Shown: positions 12,534-20,947 of the stretch, piece by piece
Layout: every line of letters begins with the position of its first letter
How positions within the stretch are numbered: the stretch's first letter is position 1
From: Pseudomonadota bacterium
GTDB taxonomy: Bacteria; Pseudomonadota; Gammaproteobacteria; Steroidobacterales; Steroidobacteraceae
Assembly (NCBI GenBank): GCA_018241425.1
Contig: JAFEDU010000005.1
Span: 1-64,000, forward strand
Reading direction: 5' to 3'
DNA: 64,000 nt
Position numbers and translations under genes: made by a program
Notes under the pieces: model-generated
The model's database searches: none
Told to the model about the DNA's origin: nothing
The model's input: only the letters and a program-made list of their open reading frames with translations

Positions 12534-15011
12534 CTAGAGCGGCTCGTAGCAGGTGACGCTGATGGTCTGGGTCTGCCCGGGGCTGACGCTGAGGTCGCGG
12601 TGCACGTCACGATAGCCTTCGCGCGAGCCGATGAGCGTGTAGCGACCGGGCTTGAGCTCGATGTCGCGGCGGGTGAAGCCGCCGAACGTACCCACGCCGC
12701 TCACCGTCACCTGCGTGAACCCGTCGGACACCAGGGACAGGCGCACCGGCTTCTCGAATTCCGGCAGCAGCGCCGCGACCCGCGCCATCTGCACCCGCAG
12801 TGCCGGCCCGGGGGCGTCGATCCCCTGCGCGGTCTGCAGGAGCGTGCCGGCGCGGGCGCGCGCCTCGGGCGTGACCAGGAGGTCCGGGCGGTCGATGAGC
12901 GACTGCAGGCCCTCGGCGAGATCCTCGCGACCCTGCGCGCGCGCGCGGCCGTCGACCGCGAACTGCTGTGTAGGATCGCTCCTGAGGATGGCGGCGTAGG
13001 CGGCGAGGGCATCGTCCCAGCGCTCGTCGGCCTCGGCATCCTCGGCGCGGGTGCGCAGGCTCGTGAAGGTGCGCTCGCGCAGCGCGGCGTTGACGCGCCG
13101 CAGGCCTTCCTGCGCCTCGCTCCCCTGCGGATTCGCGGTGCGGGCCCGCTCGAAGGCCGCGCGGGCGTCCTCGAGGCGCCCTGCTCCAAGGGCCGCAAAG
13201 CCCGCCGCCGCCGCCTTCGCGTACACGTCCTCGCCCGCGGCGGGCGGTGCAGCAGGGGCTGGGGCGGTGGTGCGCGCCGCGGGAGCTGGCGCCTGCGCCG
13301 CCGGCGCGGCAACCGCGGTGGCATTCGCGGCAGATCCCGGGGCGGCCGGCAGCGCGCGCGCCTGGGCCTGTCCTGCGAGCGCGCGCGGGTCCCGGGGCGC
13401 GATGCGCACCGCGAGGTCGAACGCCTGCAGCGCGAGCGTGCGCTGGTGCTCGGACAGCGCGCGATCCCCCGCGGTCAGCTCCGCCTCCAGGGCCGCAGAC
13501 GCTGCGTCCTCGACGTGACCCAGGAGTTCACGGGCGCGAACGACGTGCGCCTCGGCCTGCACCGCGCCGTTCGCATCATGCGCCTCGGCCGCGGCGGTCT
13601 CGGCGCGGGCGCTCGCGTAGTCAGGTCCCGCCCAGGTGGATGCGCCACGTACCTCGAGGGCGTTGATGCGCTGTTCGAGCAGGATGCGCTCGGCCTTGAG
13701 GTGCGCGAGCGCACTCGCGTCCACCGTGGCGGCAAGCTCAGGCGCCACGCCGGGCCCGAACAGGTTCTTCGGCAGCGGGACGTACCGGTAGACGGCGAAG
13801 CTGACCGCCGCGACCAGGGCGATCAGCAACAGTGCGCGCGGCAGGCCGCTGCGTACCGGGGCAAAGCGGCGCTGCTGCAACGGGGCGCGCACCTCTTCCC
13901 AGATGCCCTCGCCGTCGATGGCGCCGACCTCGGGCGTGCCGCGGGGCCTGAACTGCTCGGGCTTCAGGGGCTCGGGCTTCAGGGGCTCGGGTTTCGATGA
14001 CGCGGGTCGCGCCAGTTCGGGCGGCGGCGGCGCCGCCTTCACCGTTACGGGTGCCGGGACAGCCGCCGCGGGGATCGGGACCGGCGCTGCGTTGGGGCTG
14101 ACCGGCGGCAGCGTCAGGCGCTCAGACGGCGGCACGGTCTCGTTGGCGGCGCCGGGCAGCGCCGCCGCGTCAGGCTCGCCGTCGAAGTCGAAGGTGAGCG
14201 TGTCGTTGAGCGAGGCGTCGAGCTCGTCGATCACGTCGCGCATCCCGGCCGGGCGGCGCCTGGGGTCCTTGGCGAGCATCGAGGTCACGAGGTTCGCCAG
14301 CTGCGGGGGGATCTGCTGCGCCGGCACCAGGGGCGGCGCGGGCTCCTCCTGCACGCGGCGGGCGTCGAAGTTCGGATAGTGCGGCGGGTAGCGCGACAGG
14401 AGTTCGTACGCGAGCGCACCAAGCCCGTAGACATCGTCGGAGATGCGCGGCGGTTCGCCGCGCAGCTGCTCGGGACTCGCGGTGAACGGGGACAGCCCCC
14501 GCACCATCGCATCCGTGCCCGGATCGAGTGCGTTGCCGGAGACCCCGAAATCGCCAAGCTTCACGCGGCCGCGCTCGTCGAACAGTACGTTGCCAGGCTT
14601 GAGGTCCCGGTGGATCACCCCGTGCTCGTGCGCGTGCTGGAGCGCGCGCGCTACTTCGATCAGCACCGGGACGATGGTGAGGTAGCCGGCGCCGCGCAGG
14701 CGCTTCAAGTCCCCGCCCGCGGCGAGCTCCATCGGCAGGAGAAAGGTGTTGCCCGCGCGCTCGGGCGGGTAGACCTTGAGGATGCCCGGGTGGTCGAGGC
14801 GGCTCGCGCTCTCGTGCTCGTGCACGAGGGCCGCCCAGGCGGCAGCGCTGCGGCCCGCGCCGGGATGCAGGATCTTGAGCGCGACGTCGCGGTTGGTGGC
14901 CGGGTCGAACGCGCGCCACACCTCGCCCTGGCCGCCCATGCCGAGGCGCTCGCGCAACACGTAGCGCGTCTTCAGAGGCTGGCCGTTGTTTGCTGTCGCC
15001 GCTTCGCTCAT
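12534..15011 (-). CDS. Membrane Ser/Thr protein kinase with periplasmic repeat region and PEGA domain
   Basis: 825 residues. The cytosolic kinase domain (about residues 15-275) has the glycine loop GMGGQGEV, the ATP-binding Lys in VALKI (K46), HRDLKPGNVLF with the catalytic Asp (135-136 region) and DFG (154-156), so it looks active. A Pro/Ala-rich linker leads to one membrane helix (about 385-406). The outer part has helical repeat-like segments rich in Ala and Arg, with ALAAYAAILRSDP resembling a TPR helix pair. It ends in a PEGA domain (about 755-825; the segment LKPGRYTLIGSREGY is typical). This build is common for bacterial Hanks-type kinases that sense the envelope. An FHA protein is encoded 6 kb away, but nothing shows that the two work together. 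The ATG start gives the first residues before the kinase fold. Confidence 0.88.
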   Translation of the reverse strand: MSEAATANNGQPLKTRYVLRERLGMGGQGEVWRAFDPATNRDVALKILHPGAGRSAAAWAALVHEHESASRLDHPGILKVYPPERAGNTFLLPMELAAGGDLKRLRGAGYLTIVPVLIEVARALQHAHEHGVIHRDLKPGNVLFDERGRVKLGDFGVSGNALDPGTDAMVRGLSPFTASPEQLRGEPPRISDDVYGLGALAYELLSRYPPHYPNFDARRVQEEPAPPLVPAQQIPPQLANLVTSMLAKDPRRRPAGMRDVIDELDASLNDTLTFDFDGEPDAAALPGAANETVPPSERLTLPPVSPNAAPVPIPAAAVPAPVTVKAAPPPPELARPASSKPEPLKPEPLKPEQFRPRGTPEVGAIDGEGIWEEVRAPLQQRRFAPVRSGLPRALLLIALVAAVSFAVYRYVPLPKNLFGPGVAPELAATVDASALAHLKAERILLEQRINALEVRGASTWAGPDYASARAETAAAEAHDANGAVQAEAHVVRARELLGHVEDAASAALEAELTAGDRALSEHQRTLALQAFDLAVRIAPRDPRALAGQAQARALPAAPGSAANATAVAAPAAQAPAPAARTTAPAPAAPPAAGEDVYAKAAAAGFAALGAGRLEDARAAFERARTANPQGSEAQEGLRRVNAALRERTFTSLRTRAEDAEADERWDDALAAYAAILRSDPTQQFAVDGRARAQGREDLAEGLQSLIDRPDLLVTPEARARAGTLLQTAQGIDAPGPALRVQMARVAALLPEFEKPVRLSLVSDGFTQVTVSGVGTFGGFTRRDIELKPGRYTLIGSREGYRDVHRDLSVSPGQTQTISVTCYEPL

Positions 15012-15168
15012 TGATCGGTTCGGGATCCCCTGGCGCACGCCGCGGTAGTCCCGCGACGGCCGGCTCGTCCGGTGGGTGCCGCGGGGCGGGAGCGAGCCTT
15101 TTAGTATGCCACTGCCGGCCGGGGCCGGCCGCGCCCGGTTTTTTAGAGGCAGTCCGGGAGCGGAAGGT

Positions 15169-17274
15169 TCACAGGCCAAGAGCCATCTGCGCCCCGGGCG
15201 GCGTCGGGGGCCTGAAACGGCTGGTGTCCAGCGGGGCGCTGCGTGAGCCGTTGAGGTTCAGGCGCTTACACGCGATGCGAAAACGGGTCCGCAGGAGTTC
15301 GGCATAGGGTCCGGTGCCCTTCATGCGCGTCCCGAAGCGCGGGTCGTTGTCGCGGCCGCCGCGCATGTCCCGGATGAGCGACATGACGTGCGCGGCGCGC
15401 TGCGGGTAGTGCGCCTCGAGCCACTCGCGGAACAGGTCCTTGATCTCGTACGGCAGGCGCAGCAGCACGTAGCCCGCCCACAGGGCCCCGGCCTGCGCGC
15501 AGGCCTCGAGGATCGCCTCGACCTCGTGGTCGTTGATCGCGGGAATGACCGGCGCCACCAGCACCCCGCTCGGCACGCCGGCCGCGGTGAGCTCGCGCAG
15601 CGCGCGCAGGCGTGCCAGGGGCGCGGCGGCGCGCGGCTCGAGGATGCGCTTGAGGTCGGCATCGAGCGAGGTGACGCTGAGGCCGACGTTGACGAGCCCG
15701 GCCTGAGCGAACTGCGCGAGGAGGTCGAGGTCGCGCATCACGAGCGCGCCCTTGGTGATGATGGTCACCGGGTGCTGCACACGCAGCAGCACCTCGAGGA
15801 TCGAGCGCGTGACCTTCAGCCGGCGCTCGCTCGGCTGGTAGGGATCGGTGTTGGCGCCGAGCGTGATCGGCTTGCACACGTAACCCGGACGCGCCAGCTG
15901 CTTCTCGAGCAGTGCCGCCGCGTCGGCCTTGTAGAAAATCCGGGTCTCGAAGTCGAGACCCGGGGAGAGCCCCATGTAGGCATGGCTGGGGCGGGCATAA
16001 CAGTTGTGGCTGATGACGCCATCGCTTACGTAGTCACCGGTGCCCGTCGTGATGTCGACGAACCGCAGGGCGCGCCCGAGCGGCTCGACCTCGGCGACCG
16101 CCAGGTGCGCCGCGCTCTCGACCGCGATTCCCTCGATGTCGCGCTTGCGCGCGATCGCAGGATCGGTCAGGTGGACGAAGCGCAGGTTCTCGCGCAGCCC
16201 CCCGAGCAGGCGCACCTCGTCGCAGGGCTTGCGACCGGCGGCGTAGTCGGTACGGATTCGGAACGTGAATCCGAAGCTGCGCAGCGCGTCCGACAGCCGC
16301 GCGAGGATCTCGGGGTCGGTGTTGGAGATGCGCACGGTCCCATCGCTGAAAGAGCCTTCAGCATCGAACAGCCCCGCGAGGAAACCCGCCTGCCACGCCT
16401 TGTCATCGGCTGCCGGCCACTCGATGAGGCTCGCCACACGCGCCACCTTGTCGCGCGCATTGCTGTGGATCGCCTGCATGGGGCGGTGGCTGCCGGCGGC
16501 GATGGCGCGCTGGAAGGTGTCGATGTACGCGTACTCGAGGTAGCTTCGCGCGCGCTTGAGCGCGTCGAGGTCGCACAGCGCCAGGCGGAAATGGTGTTGG
16601 CTCTTCGTGCCGTAGCGGTAGGAGCCCAGCGTCCCGTCGCCGCGGATGATCCCGCACAGGTAGCCGCGGCGGTAATCCGTGTCGGCGTAGACCGGGCGCG
16701 CAAACGCGCCGGTCCCCATGAGCTTGTTGGCGATCTTCAGGTGCGGGCGCCGGTCGGCGCCGTTCTGCGCGCCAGTGACGTACTTCCAGCCGCGCTCAGT
16801 GAGGAAGCGGTGGTCGCCGCCCACGGTGAGCGCGGTGCCATCCTCGAGCGTCACGCGGTAGGCCGGCCGGATAACGTCCCAGCGGGCCCGAACTTCCGTG
16901 CGCACGTAGCGGCGGTAGTGGCCCTCGCGCCGCGTGCCGTAGATCGCATCGCCGACCCGGAGCGCGCCGATCGCGCGCGTGGTCCCGTCGGCCATGAGCA
17001 CCGGCGTCTCGGGACTTACGCAGTAGGGGCAGGCGTGCTCGCAACCCCGGTAGGGATTGATCGACTGCTCGAACGGAATGTCCGGCGAGTCGTTGGTGGT
17101 GATGATCTCGCGCGCGCGCTCGGGCTCGAGCGTGGTCGCGATGCTGTCGGGTGCCTCCTCGACGTACCAGCCGTCGTCGACCGACTCCAGCTGCGTGCGG
17201 TCGAAACGTCCGGGAGGATTGGAGAGCGTGCCGCGGCCCTTGAAGTGCTGGGGTCCGATGAGCGAGCGGCGCAT
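15169..17274 (-). CDS. PA0069-type radical SAM protein interrupted by an intein, SOS-controlled
   Basis: 701 residues encoded; 361 remain after removal of a 340-residue intein (residues 85-424). The host part belongs to the SplB-like radical SAM group (COG1533, PA0069/Rv2578c type), which contains spore photoproduct lyase relatives. The Fe-S motif CxxxCxxC is split: C78 and C82 lie before the intein, and the third Cys is residue 425, the first residue after it. The unspliced protein therefore has its cluster-binding site split by the intein. The first residues (FKGRGTLSNPPGRF) match the family start, supporting ATG 17274. A LexA operator overlaps the promoter and ends five bases before the ATG. 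No Shine-Dalgarno is visible and a putative -10 (TACAGT, 17286-17281) would place the transcript start at the ATG, so the mRNA may be leaderless. The substrate is unknown; the SplB relation and SOS control suggest a role with damaged DNA. Confidence 0.92.
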   Translation of the reverse strand: MRRSLIGPQHFKGRGTLSNPPGRFDRTQLESVDDGWYVEEAPDSIATTLEPERAREIITTNDSPDIPFEQSINPYRGCEHACPYCVSPETPVLMADGTTRAIGALRVGDAIYGTRREGHYRRYVRTEVRARWDVIRPAYRVTLEDGTALTVGGDHRFLTERGWKYVTGAQNGADRRPHLKIANKLMGTGAFARPVYADTDYRRGYLCGIIRGDGTLGSYRYGTKSQHHFRLALCDLDALKRARSYLEYAYIDTFQRAIAAGSHRPMQAIHSNARDKVARVASLIEWPAADDKAWQAGFLAGLFDAEGSFSDGTVRISNTDPEILARLSDALRSFGFTFRIRTDYAAGRKPCDEVRLLGGLRENLRFVHLTDPAIARKRDIEGIAVESAAHLAVAEVEPLGRALRFVDITTGTGDYVSDGVISHNCYARPSHAYMGLSPGLDFETRIFYKADAAALLEKQLARPGYVCKPITLGANTDPYQPSERRLKVTRSILEVLLRVQHPVTIITKGALVMRDLDLLAQFAQAGLVNVGLSVTSLDADLKRILEPRAAAPLARLRALRELTAAGVPSGVLVAPVIPAINDHEVEAILEACAQAGALWAGYVLLRLPYEIKDLFREWLEAHYPQRAAHVMSLIRDMRGGRDNDPRFGTRMKGTGPYAELLRTRFRIACKRLNLNGSRSAPLDTSRFRPPTPPGAQMALGL
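16003..17022 (-). other. Intein with LAGLIDADG homing endonuclease domain
   Basis: 340-residue in-frame intein. Block A starts with Cys1 in CVSPETPVLMADG; block B has GGDHRFLTERGW with its His at intein residue 71; the C-terminal blocks read FVDITTGTGDYVSDGVISHN followed by Cys as the +1 residue. Penultimate His339, terminal Asn340 and the +1 Cys are all present, so a standard Cys1 splicing mechanism is expected. Two dodecapeptide motifs, GYLCGIIRGDG (about 120-130) and AGFLAGLFDAEG (about 212-223), keep acidic residues, so the endonuclease may be active and the element able to home. Known inteins in Rv2578c-type radical SAM proteins of actinobacteria sit in the same Cys motif. Confidence 0.93.
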
Positions 17275-17279
17275 GGGCT

Positions 17280-17299
17280 TACTGTAAATACATACAGTA
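17280..17299 (-). promoter_or_regulatory. LexA operator (SOS box)
   Basis: TACTGTAAATACATACAGTA on the plus strand is a TACTG-N10-CAGTA dyad with an AT-rich centre, matching the E. coli LexA consensus at all ten arm positions. It lies 5 bases upstream of the radical SAM start codon (17274), so bound LexA would block transcription. On the minus strand TTGCGG (17309-17304) and TACAGT (17286-17281) form a possible promoter with 17-base spacing that the operator covers. Confidence 0.92.
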
Positions 17300-17333
17300 C
17301 GCGCCGCAAGCGCGTTTTCGGCCCGGAAAGCGG

Positions 17334-17711
17334 CTACTTAACCAGTCGCAGGCTGAAGGGATACCTGTACGTCTCGCCCTCGCTCGCGCGGATCGCGGCG
17401 ATCAGGGTGAGGACGAGCCAGGCGATGAAGAGTGCGACGCCGAGGATGAAGCCGATGAACACCATCACGAGGAGGCCGCACACGACCGAGGCGATCACGA
17501 CGGTGATGTTGAAGTTGAGTGCCTCGCGGGCGTGCTCGGCGACGAACGCCGACTGGTCGCGCCGCGCGAGCCACACCACCATGGGACCCACGATGCATCC
17601 CACCAGCGGCACGATGACACCCACGAGTGCGGACAGGTGCGCGAGCATGCCCCAGGTACGCTCGTACTCCGTCGGCGTGCCCGGCGCGAGTTCGTTGACG
17701 GGCTCGTTCAT
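17334..17711 (-). CDS. DUF4870 family membrane protein
   Basis: 125 residues with three to four hydrophobic segments: about 25-45, 65-90 and 88-112. The early segment TWGMLAHLSALVGVIVP and the motif REALNFNITV are characteristic of the DUF4870 (Tic20-like) family, whose function is unknown. The C-terminal segment GETYRYPFSLRLVK is also typical. It stands 59 bases upstream of the radical SAM gene on the same strand, but the LexA operator between them suggests separate control. Confidence 0.85.
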   Translation of the reverse strand: MNEPVNELAPGTPTEYERTWGMLAHLSALVGVIVPLVGCIVGPMVVWLARRDQSAFVAEHAREALNFNITVVIASVVCGLLVMVFIGFILGVALFIAWLVLTLIAAIRASEGETYRYPFSLRLVK

Positions 17712-17802
17712 GGCGGGCCCAGCCTACCACTACCGGAGCGGACCGACGTAACGGGCCGCAATGCCCTGCGCCGGTGCACGACGTGGCATGATGGTTCGGC
17801 GC

Positions 17803-18276
17803 ATGAACGTCCCGCCGCCGCTCGCCTCGCCCTCCGTGCCGCCCGCCTCCGCCTGGGTCGGCTACGCGTGCCTCGCACCGCTCGGACTTGGGCTTGCGGC
17901 GATCGTCCTGGGCGGTGACCCTGCACTGCGCGAACTCGCGCAGCGCAGCACGCTCGCCTGGGGGGCATCGCTCCTCACCTTCACCGGCGCGGTGCATGCG
18001 GGCCTGATGTTCGGCGGGCGCCTCGCGATGAGTCCGCAGCACGTGAGCGGCGCGCTCCTGCCGGCGGTCGCCGCCACCGTTGCCGTGCTCGTGGGCGGCC
18101 AGCGGGGACTGGCGCTGCTCGTGGTGGGGTTCGGGCTCTTCTGGCTGTACGAGCACCGTGTGCTCGGCGGCGAGCTCAGTCCCGACTACCTGGTGCTGCG
18201 CCGCCACCTGTCGATCGTGGCCTGTGGCGTGCTGGCGCTCGCGATGCTCGCCTCGGACGCCGCAGGACTTACCTAG
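17803..18276 (+). CDS. DUF3429 family membrane protein
   Basis: 157 residues, mostly hydrophobic, with about five predicted membrane helices. The helix pair around WGASLLTFTGAVHAGLMFGG fits the DUF3429 family of small inner-membrane proteins of unknown function. The ATG at 17803 is preferred because the membrane part begins shortly after it; other ATG codons upstream (17761 and 17789) only add a poorly structured stretch. The AI-2E-type transporter gene follows after 12 bases, so they probably share a transcript. The DUF4870 gene is divergent. Confidence 0.8.
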   Translation: MNVPPPLASPSVPPASAWVGYACLAPLGLGLAAIVLGGDPALRELAQRSTLAWGASLLTFTGAVHAGLMFGGRLAMSPQHVSGALLPAVAATVAVLVGGQRGLALLVVGFGLFWLYEHRVLGGELSPDYLVLRRHLSIVACGVLALAMLASDAAGLT

Positions 18277-18288
18277 AGTCACTCGCGT

Positions 18289-19353
18289 ATGCCCATGGAA
18301 AGTTTCGTCTCCGCGCCCTGGCTGCGTCGCCTCATCACCGTCGCGCTGCTCGCCGGACTGCTGCTGCTCGGCTTCCGCGTGCTGTCGCCATTCATCGTGC
18401 CGATCGTGTGGGCCTGCATCCTCGCCTACGTGAGCTGGCCGGCCTACGTCTGGGTGCTCGGCCGCGTCGGCGGGCGGGCCTCGCTCGCCTCGCTGATCGT
18501 GACCACGCTGGTCTCGGCGGCGGTGATCGTGCCGATCGCCTGGCTCGCCATCGTGCTGCGCATCGAGCTGATCCGCGGCTACCACGACATGCGCGAGCTG
18601 TTCGCGGGCGGCGGCCTGCAGCTGCCACCGGCGCTGCTGAAGCTGCCCTGGGTCGGCGACCAGCTACGCGACCTCAGCGCGCGGGTGGCGCAGGATCCCC
18701 AGGCCCTGGGCCTCGAGCTGCGCAAGCTCACCGACCACTCCTTCGACCAGATCGCGCACATCGTGGGCGACGTCAGCCGCAACGCGGTCAAGCTCGGCAT
18801 GACGGTCCTGAGCCTGTTCTTCGTGTTCCGCGGCGGCGAGCACTTCGCGTCACAGCTGAAGCGCGCGCTCGAGCAGGTGCTGGGCCCGCGGGTCGACAAC
18901 TACCTGAACGCGATCGGCCAGACGGTGAAGGCCGTCATCTACGGGCTCGGGCTCGCCGCCCTGGTCCAGGGCGTGCTCGCCGGCATCGGCTATGCGCTCG
19001 CCGGCATCGGGGCGCCGATATTCCTGGCCGCGCTCACGACGCTGTGCGGCGTCATCCCGTTCGCCGTGCCGGTGCTGTGGGGCGGCGTGAGCGCGTGGCT
19101 GCTCGTGACCGGGCACACCATTCCCGGGGTGCTGCTGTTTGCGTGGATGGTGGTCGTGGTCGGTACCACCGATCACTTCGTGCGGCCGCTCCTCATCAGC
19201 CGCGGCGCGCAGATCCCCTTCATCATCGTGCTGTTCGGCGTACTCGGGGGGCTGGCGGCCTTCGGGCTCGTCGGCCTCTTCATCGGGCCGGTGATCCTCG
19301 CCGTGCTGCTCGCCGTGTGGCGCGAGTGGCTGGCCGAGAGCGGCCAGTCCTAG
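18289..19353 (+). CDS. AI-2E family transporter (PerM/TqsA-like)
   Basis: 354 residues with about seven to eight membrane helices and the usual hydrophilic stretch (about residues 95-175) after the first helices. The segments PFIVPIVWACILAYVSWP at the N-terminus and GLFIGPVILAVLLAVWREW at the C-terminus match family PF01594. Members export small molecules or ions; some affect quorum-sensing autoinducer 2 release, but most have no proven substrate. It probably forms a two-gene unit with the upstream DUF3429 gene and is convergent with ilvA, leaving only 16 bases between stops. Confidence 0.88.
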   Translation: MPMESFVSAPWLRRLITVALLAGLLLLGFRVLSPFIVPIVWACILAYVSWPAYVWVLGRVGGRASLASLIVTTLVSAAVIVPIAWLAIVLRIELIRGYHDMRELFAGGGLQLPPALLKLPWVGDQLRDLSARVAQDPQALGLELRKLTDHSFDQIAHIVGDVSRNAVKLGMTVLSLFFVFRGGEHFASQLKRALEQVLGPRVDNYLNAIGQTVKAVIYGLGLAALVQGVLAGIGYALAGIGAPIFLAALTTLCGVIPFAVPVLWGGVSAWLLVTGHTIPGVLLFAWMVVVVGTTDHFVRPLLISRGAQIPFIIVLFGVLGGLAAFGLVGLFIGPVILAVLLAVWREWLAESGQS

Positions 19354-19369
19354 CCTCCACAGCCGTCCC

Positions 19370-20887
19370 TCAGGTCCCGAGGAACATGCGGTAGGCGGGA
19401 TTCGCCGTCTCCTCCACGTAGGAGTAGTGCAGCTCGTTCAGGTGCAGGAGGAAGTCCTCGCGCTCGGCCGGCGGTACCTCCATGCCGGCGAGCACGCGCC
19501 CATAGTCCGAGCCGTGGTTGCGATAGTGGAACAGCGTGATGTTCCAGCGCGACCCAATGGACTTCAGGAAGCGGTGCAGCGCGCCCGGGCGCTCCGGGAA
19601 CTCGAAGCGGTACAGCACCTCGTGGGCGATGCCGCGCGCCCGGCCGCCCACCATGTAGCGCACGTGCAGCTTGGCCATCTCGTCGTGGCTCATGTCGGTG
19701 ACCGCAAACCCGGCCTGGCGCAGCTCCCCGAGCACCGCCTCCTGCTCGGCGTGCCCGCGCGTGAGGGCGAGGCCCACGAACAGCTGCGCGCTCTTGGGGT
19801 CGGTGTAGCGGTAGGAGAACTCAGTGACGCTGCGCTGCCCTATGGCCTCGATGAAGTGCAGGTAGCTGCCGCGCTCCTCGGGGATCACCACCGCGAACAG
19901 CGCCTCGCGCTCGCCGCCGAGGTCGGCGCGCTCGGCCACGTGCCGCAGGCGGTCGAAGTTCATGTTGGCGCCGCTGTTGATCGCGACCACGCGCTTGCCC
20001 TGCCAGCCCTCGCGCGCCAGGTACTTCTTCATGCCGGCGACCGCGAGCGCACCGGCGGGCTCGACGATCGAGCGGGTGTCCTCGAACACGTCCTGGATGG
20101 CGGCGCAGATCTCGTCGGTGTCGGTGAGGATCACCTCGTCGACGTGCTCGCGGCACAGCGCGAAAGTCTCCTCGCCCACCCGCCGCACCGCCACGCCGTC
20201 GGCGAAGATGCCGACCCGCTCGAGCGTCACGCGCTTGCCGGCGCGCAGCGACTCGTACATCGAGGCCGCATCCTGCGGCTCGACGCCGATGAGCTTCACG
20301 TTCGGGTAGAGGTACTTGACGTACACGGCGATCCCGGAGAGCAGGCCCCCGCCGCCGACCGGAACGAACACCGCATCGGGCGCGCCGCCGCAATGGCGCA
20401 GGATCTCCACCGCGATCGTGCCCTGGCCGGCGATCACGTCCGGGTCGTCGAAGGGATGCACCAGCACCAGGCCCCGCTCGCGTGACAGCGTAAGCGCCTG
20501 CTCGAAGGCGCTGTCGTAATCGTCCCCGTGCAGCACGATCTGCGCCCCGAGGTCGGCGACCGCCTGCACCTTGATCTGCGGGGTAGTCTGCGGCATGACC
20601 ACCACCGCGGGGATGCCGCGGCGCCGGGCGGCGAGCGCCACGCCCTGGGCGTGGTTGCCGGCCGAAGCGCACACGACGCCGCGGCGCGCGGTGCTCTCGG
20701 ACAGGTGCGCGATGCGGTTGTAGGCGCCCCGCAGCTTGAAGGAGAACACCGGCTGCAGGTCCTCGCGCTTGAGCAGCACCTCGTTGCCGAGGCGGCGCGA
20801 CAGCCGCGGTGCGGGCTCCAGGGGAGACTCGATGGCGACGTCGTAGACGCGTGCCTTGAGGATCTTCTCGATGTAGGGACTGGCCAC
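19370..20887 (-). CDS. ilvA: Threonine ammonia-lyase, biosynthetic (threonine deaminase)
   Basis: Converts threonine to 2-oxobutanoate, the first step of isoleucine synthesis. 505 residues from the GTG at 20887; a TTG five codons earlier is also possible, and neither has a clear Shine-Dalgarno. The PLP Lys is in FSFKLRGAYN (K51), and the phosphate-binding loop is GGGGL (about residue 185). The C-terminal 180 residues hold two ACT-like regulatory domains, as in E. coli IlvA (514 residues), so feedback inhibition by isoleucine is expected. The gene is separate from ilvB and ilvN, which lie 11-14 kb away in this window, and is convergent with the AI-2E transporter gene. Confidence 0.95.
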   Translation of the reverse strand: MASPYIEKILKARVYDVAIESPLEPAPRLSRRLGNEVLLKREDLQPVFSFKLRGAYNRIAHLSESTARRGVVCASAGNHAQGVALAARRRGIPAVVVMPQTTPQIKVQAVADLGAQIVLHGDDYDSAFEQALTLSRERGLVLVHPFDDPDVIAGQGTIAVEILRHCGGAPDAVFVPVGGGGLLSGIAVYVKYLYPNVKLIGVEPQDAASMYESLRAGKRVTLERVGIFADGVAVRRVGEETFALCREHVDEVILTDTDEICAAIQDVFEDTRSIVEPAGALAVAGMKKYLAREGWQGKRVVAINSGANMNFDRLRHVAERADLGGEREALFAVVIPEERGSYLHFIEAIGQRSVTEFSYRYTDPKSAQLFVGLALTRGHAEQEAVLGELRQAGFAVTDMSHDEMAKLHVRYMVGGRARGIAHEVLYRFEFPERPGALHRFLKSIGSRWNITLFHYRNHGSDYGRVLAGMEVPPAEREDFLLHLNELHYSYVEETANPAYRMFLGT

Positions 20888-20947
20888 GGCGCTGCGACAC
20901 AACTTACGGGGACAACCCCCGAAGCTTAGCGGCGGTGGCGCGCGCTG

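Noticed and set aside
15114..15140. GC hairpin with T6 on the plus strand as terminator
   Set aside because: Both flanking genes are on the minus strand, so the T run is on the wrong side; no plus-strand transcript is known there.
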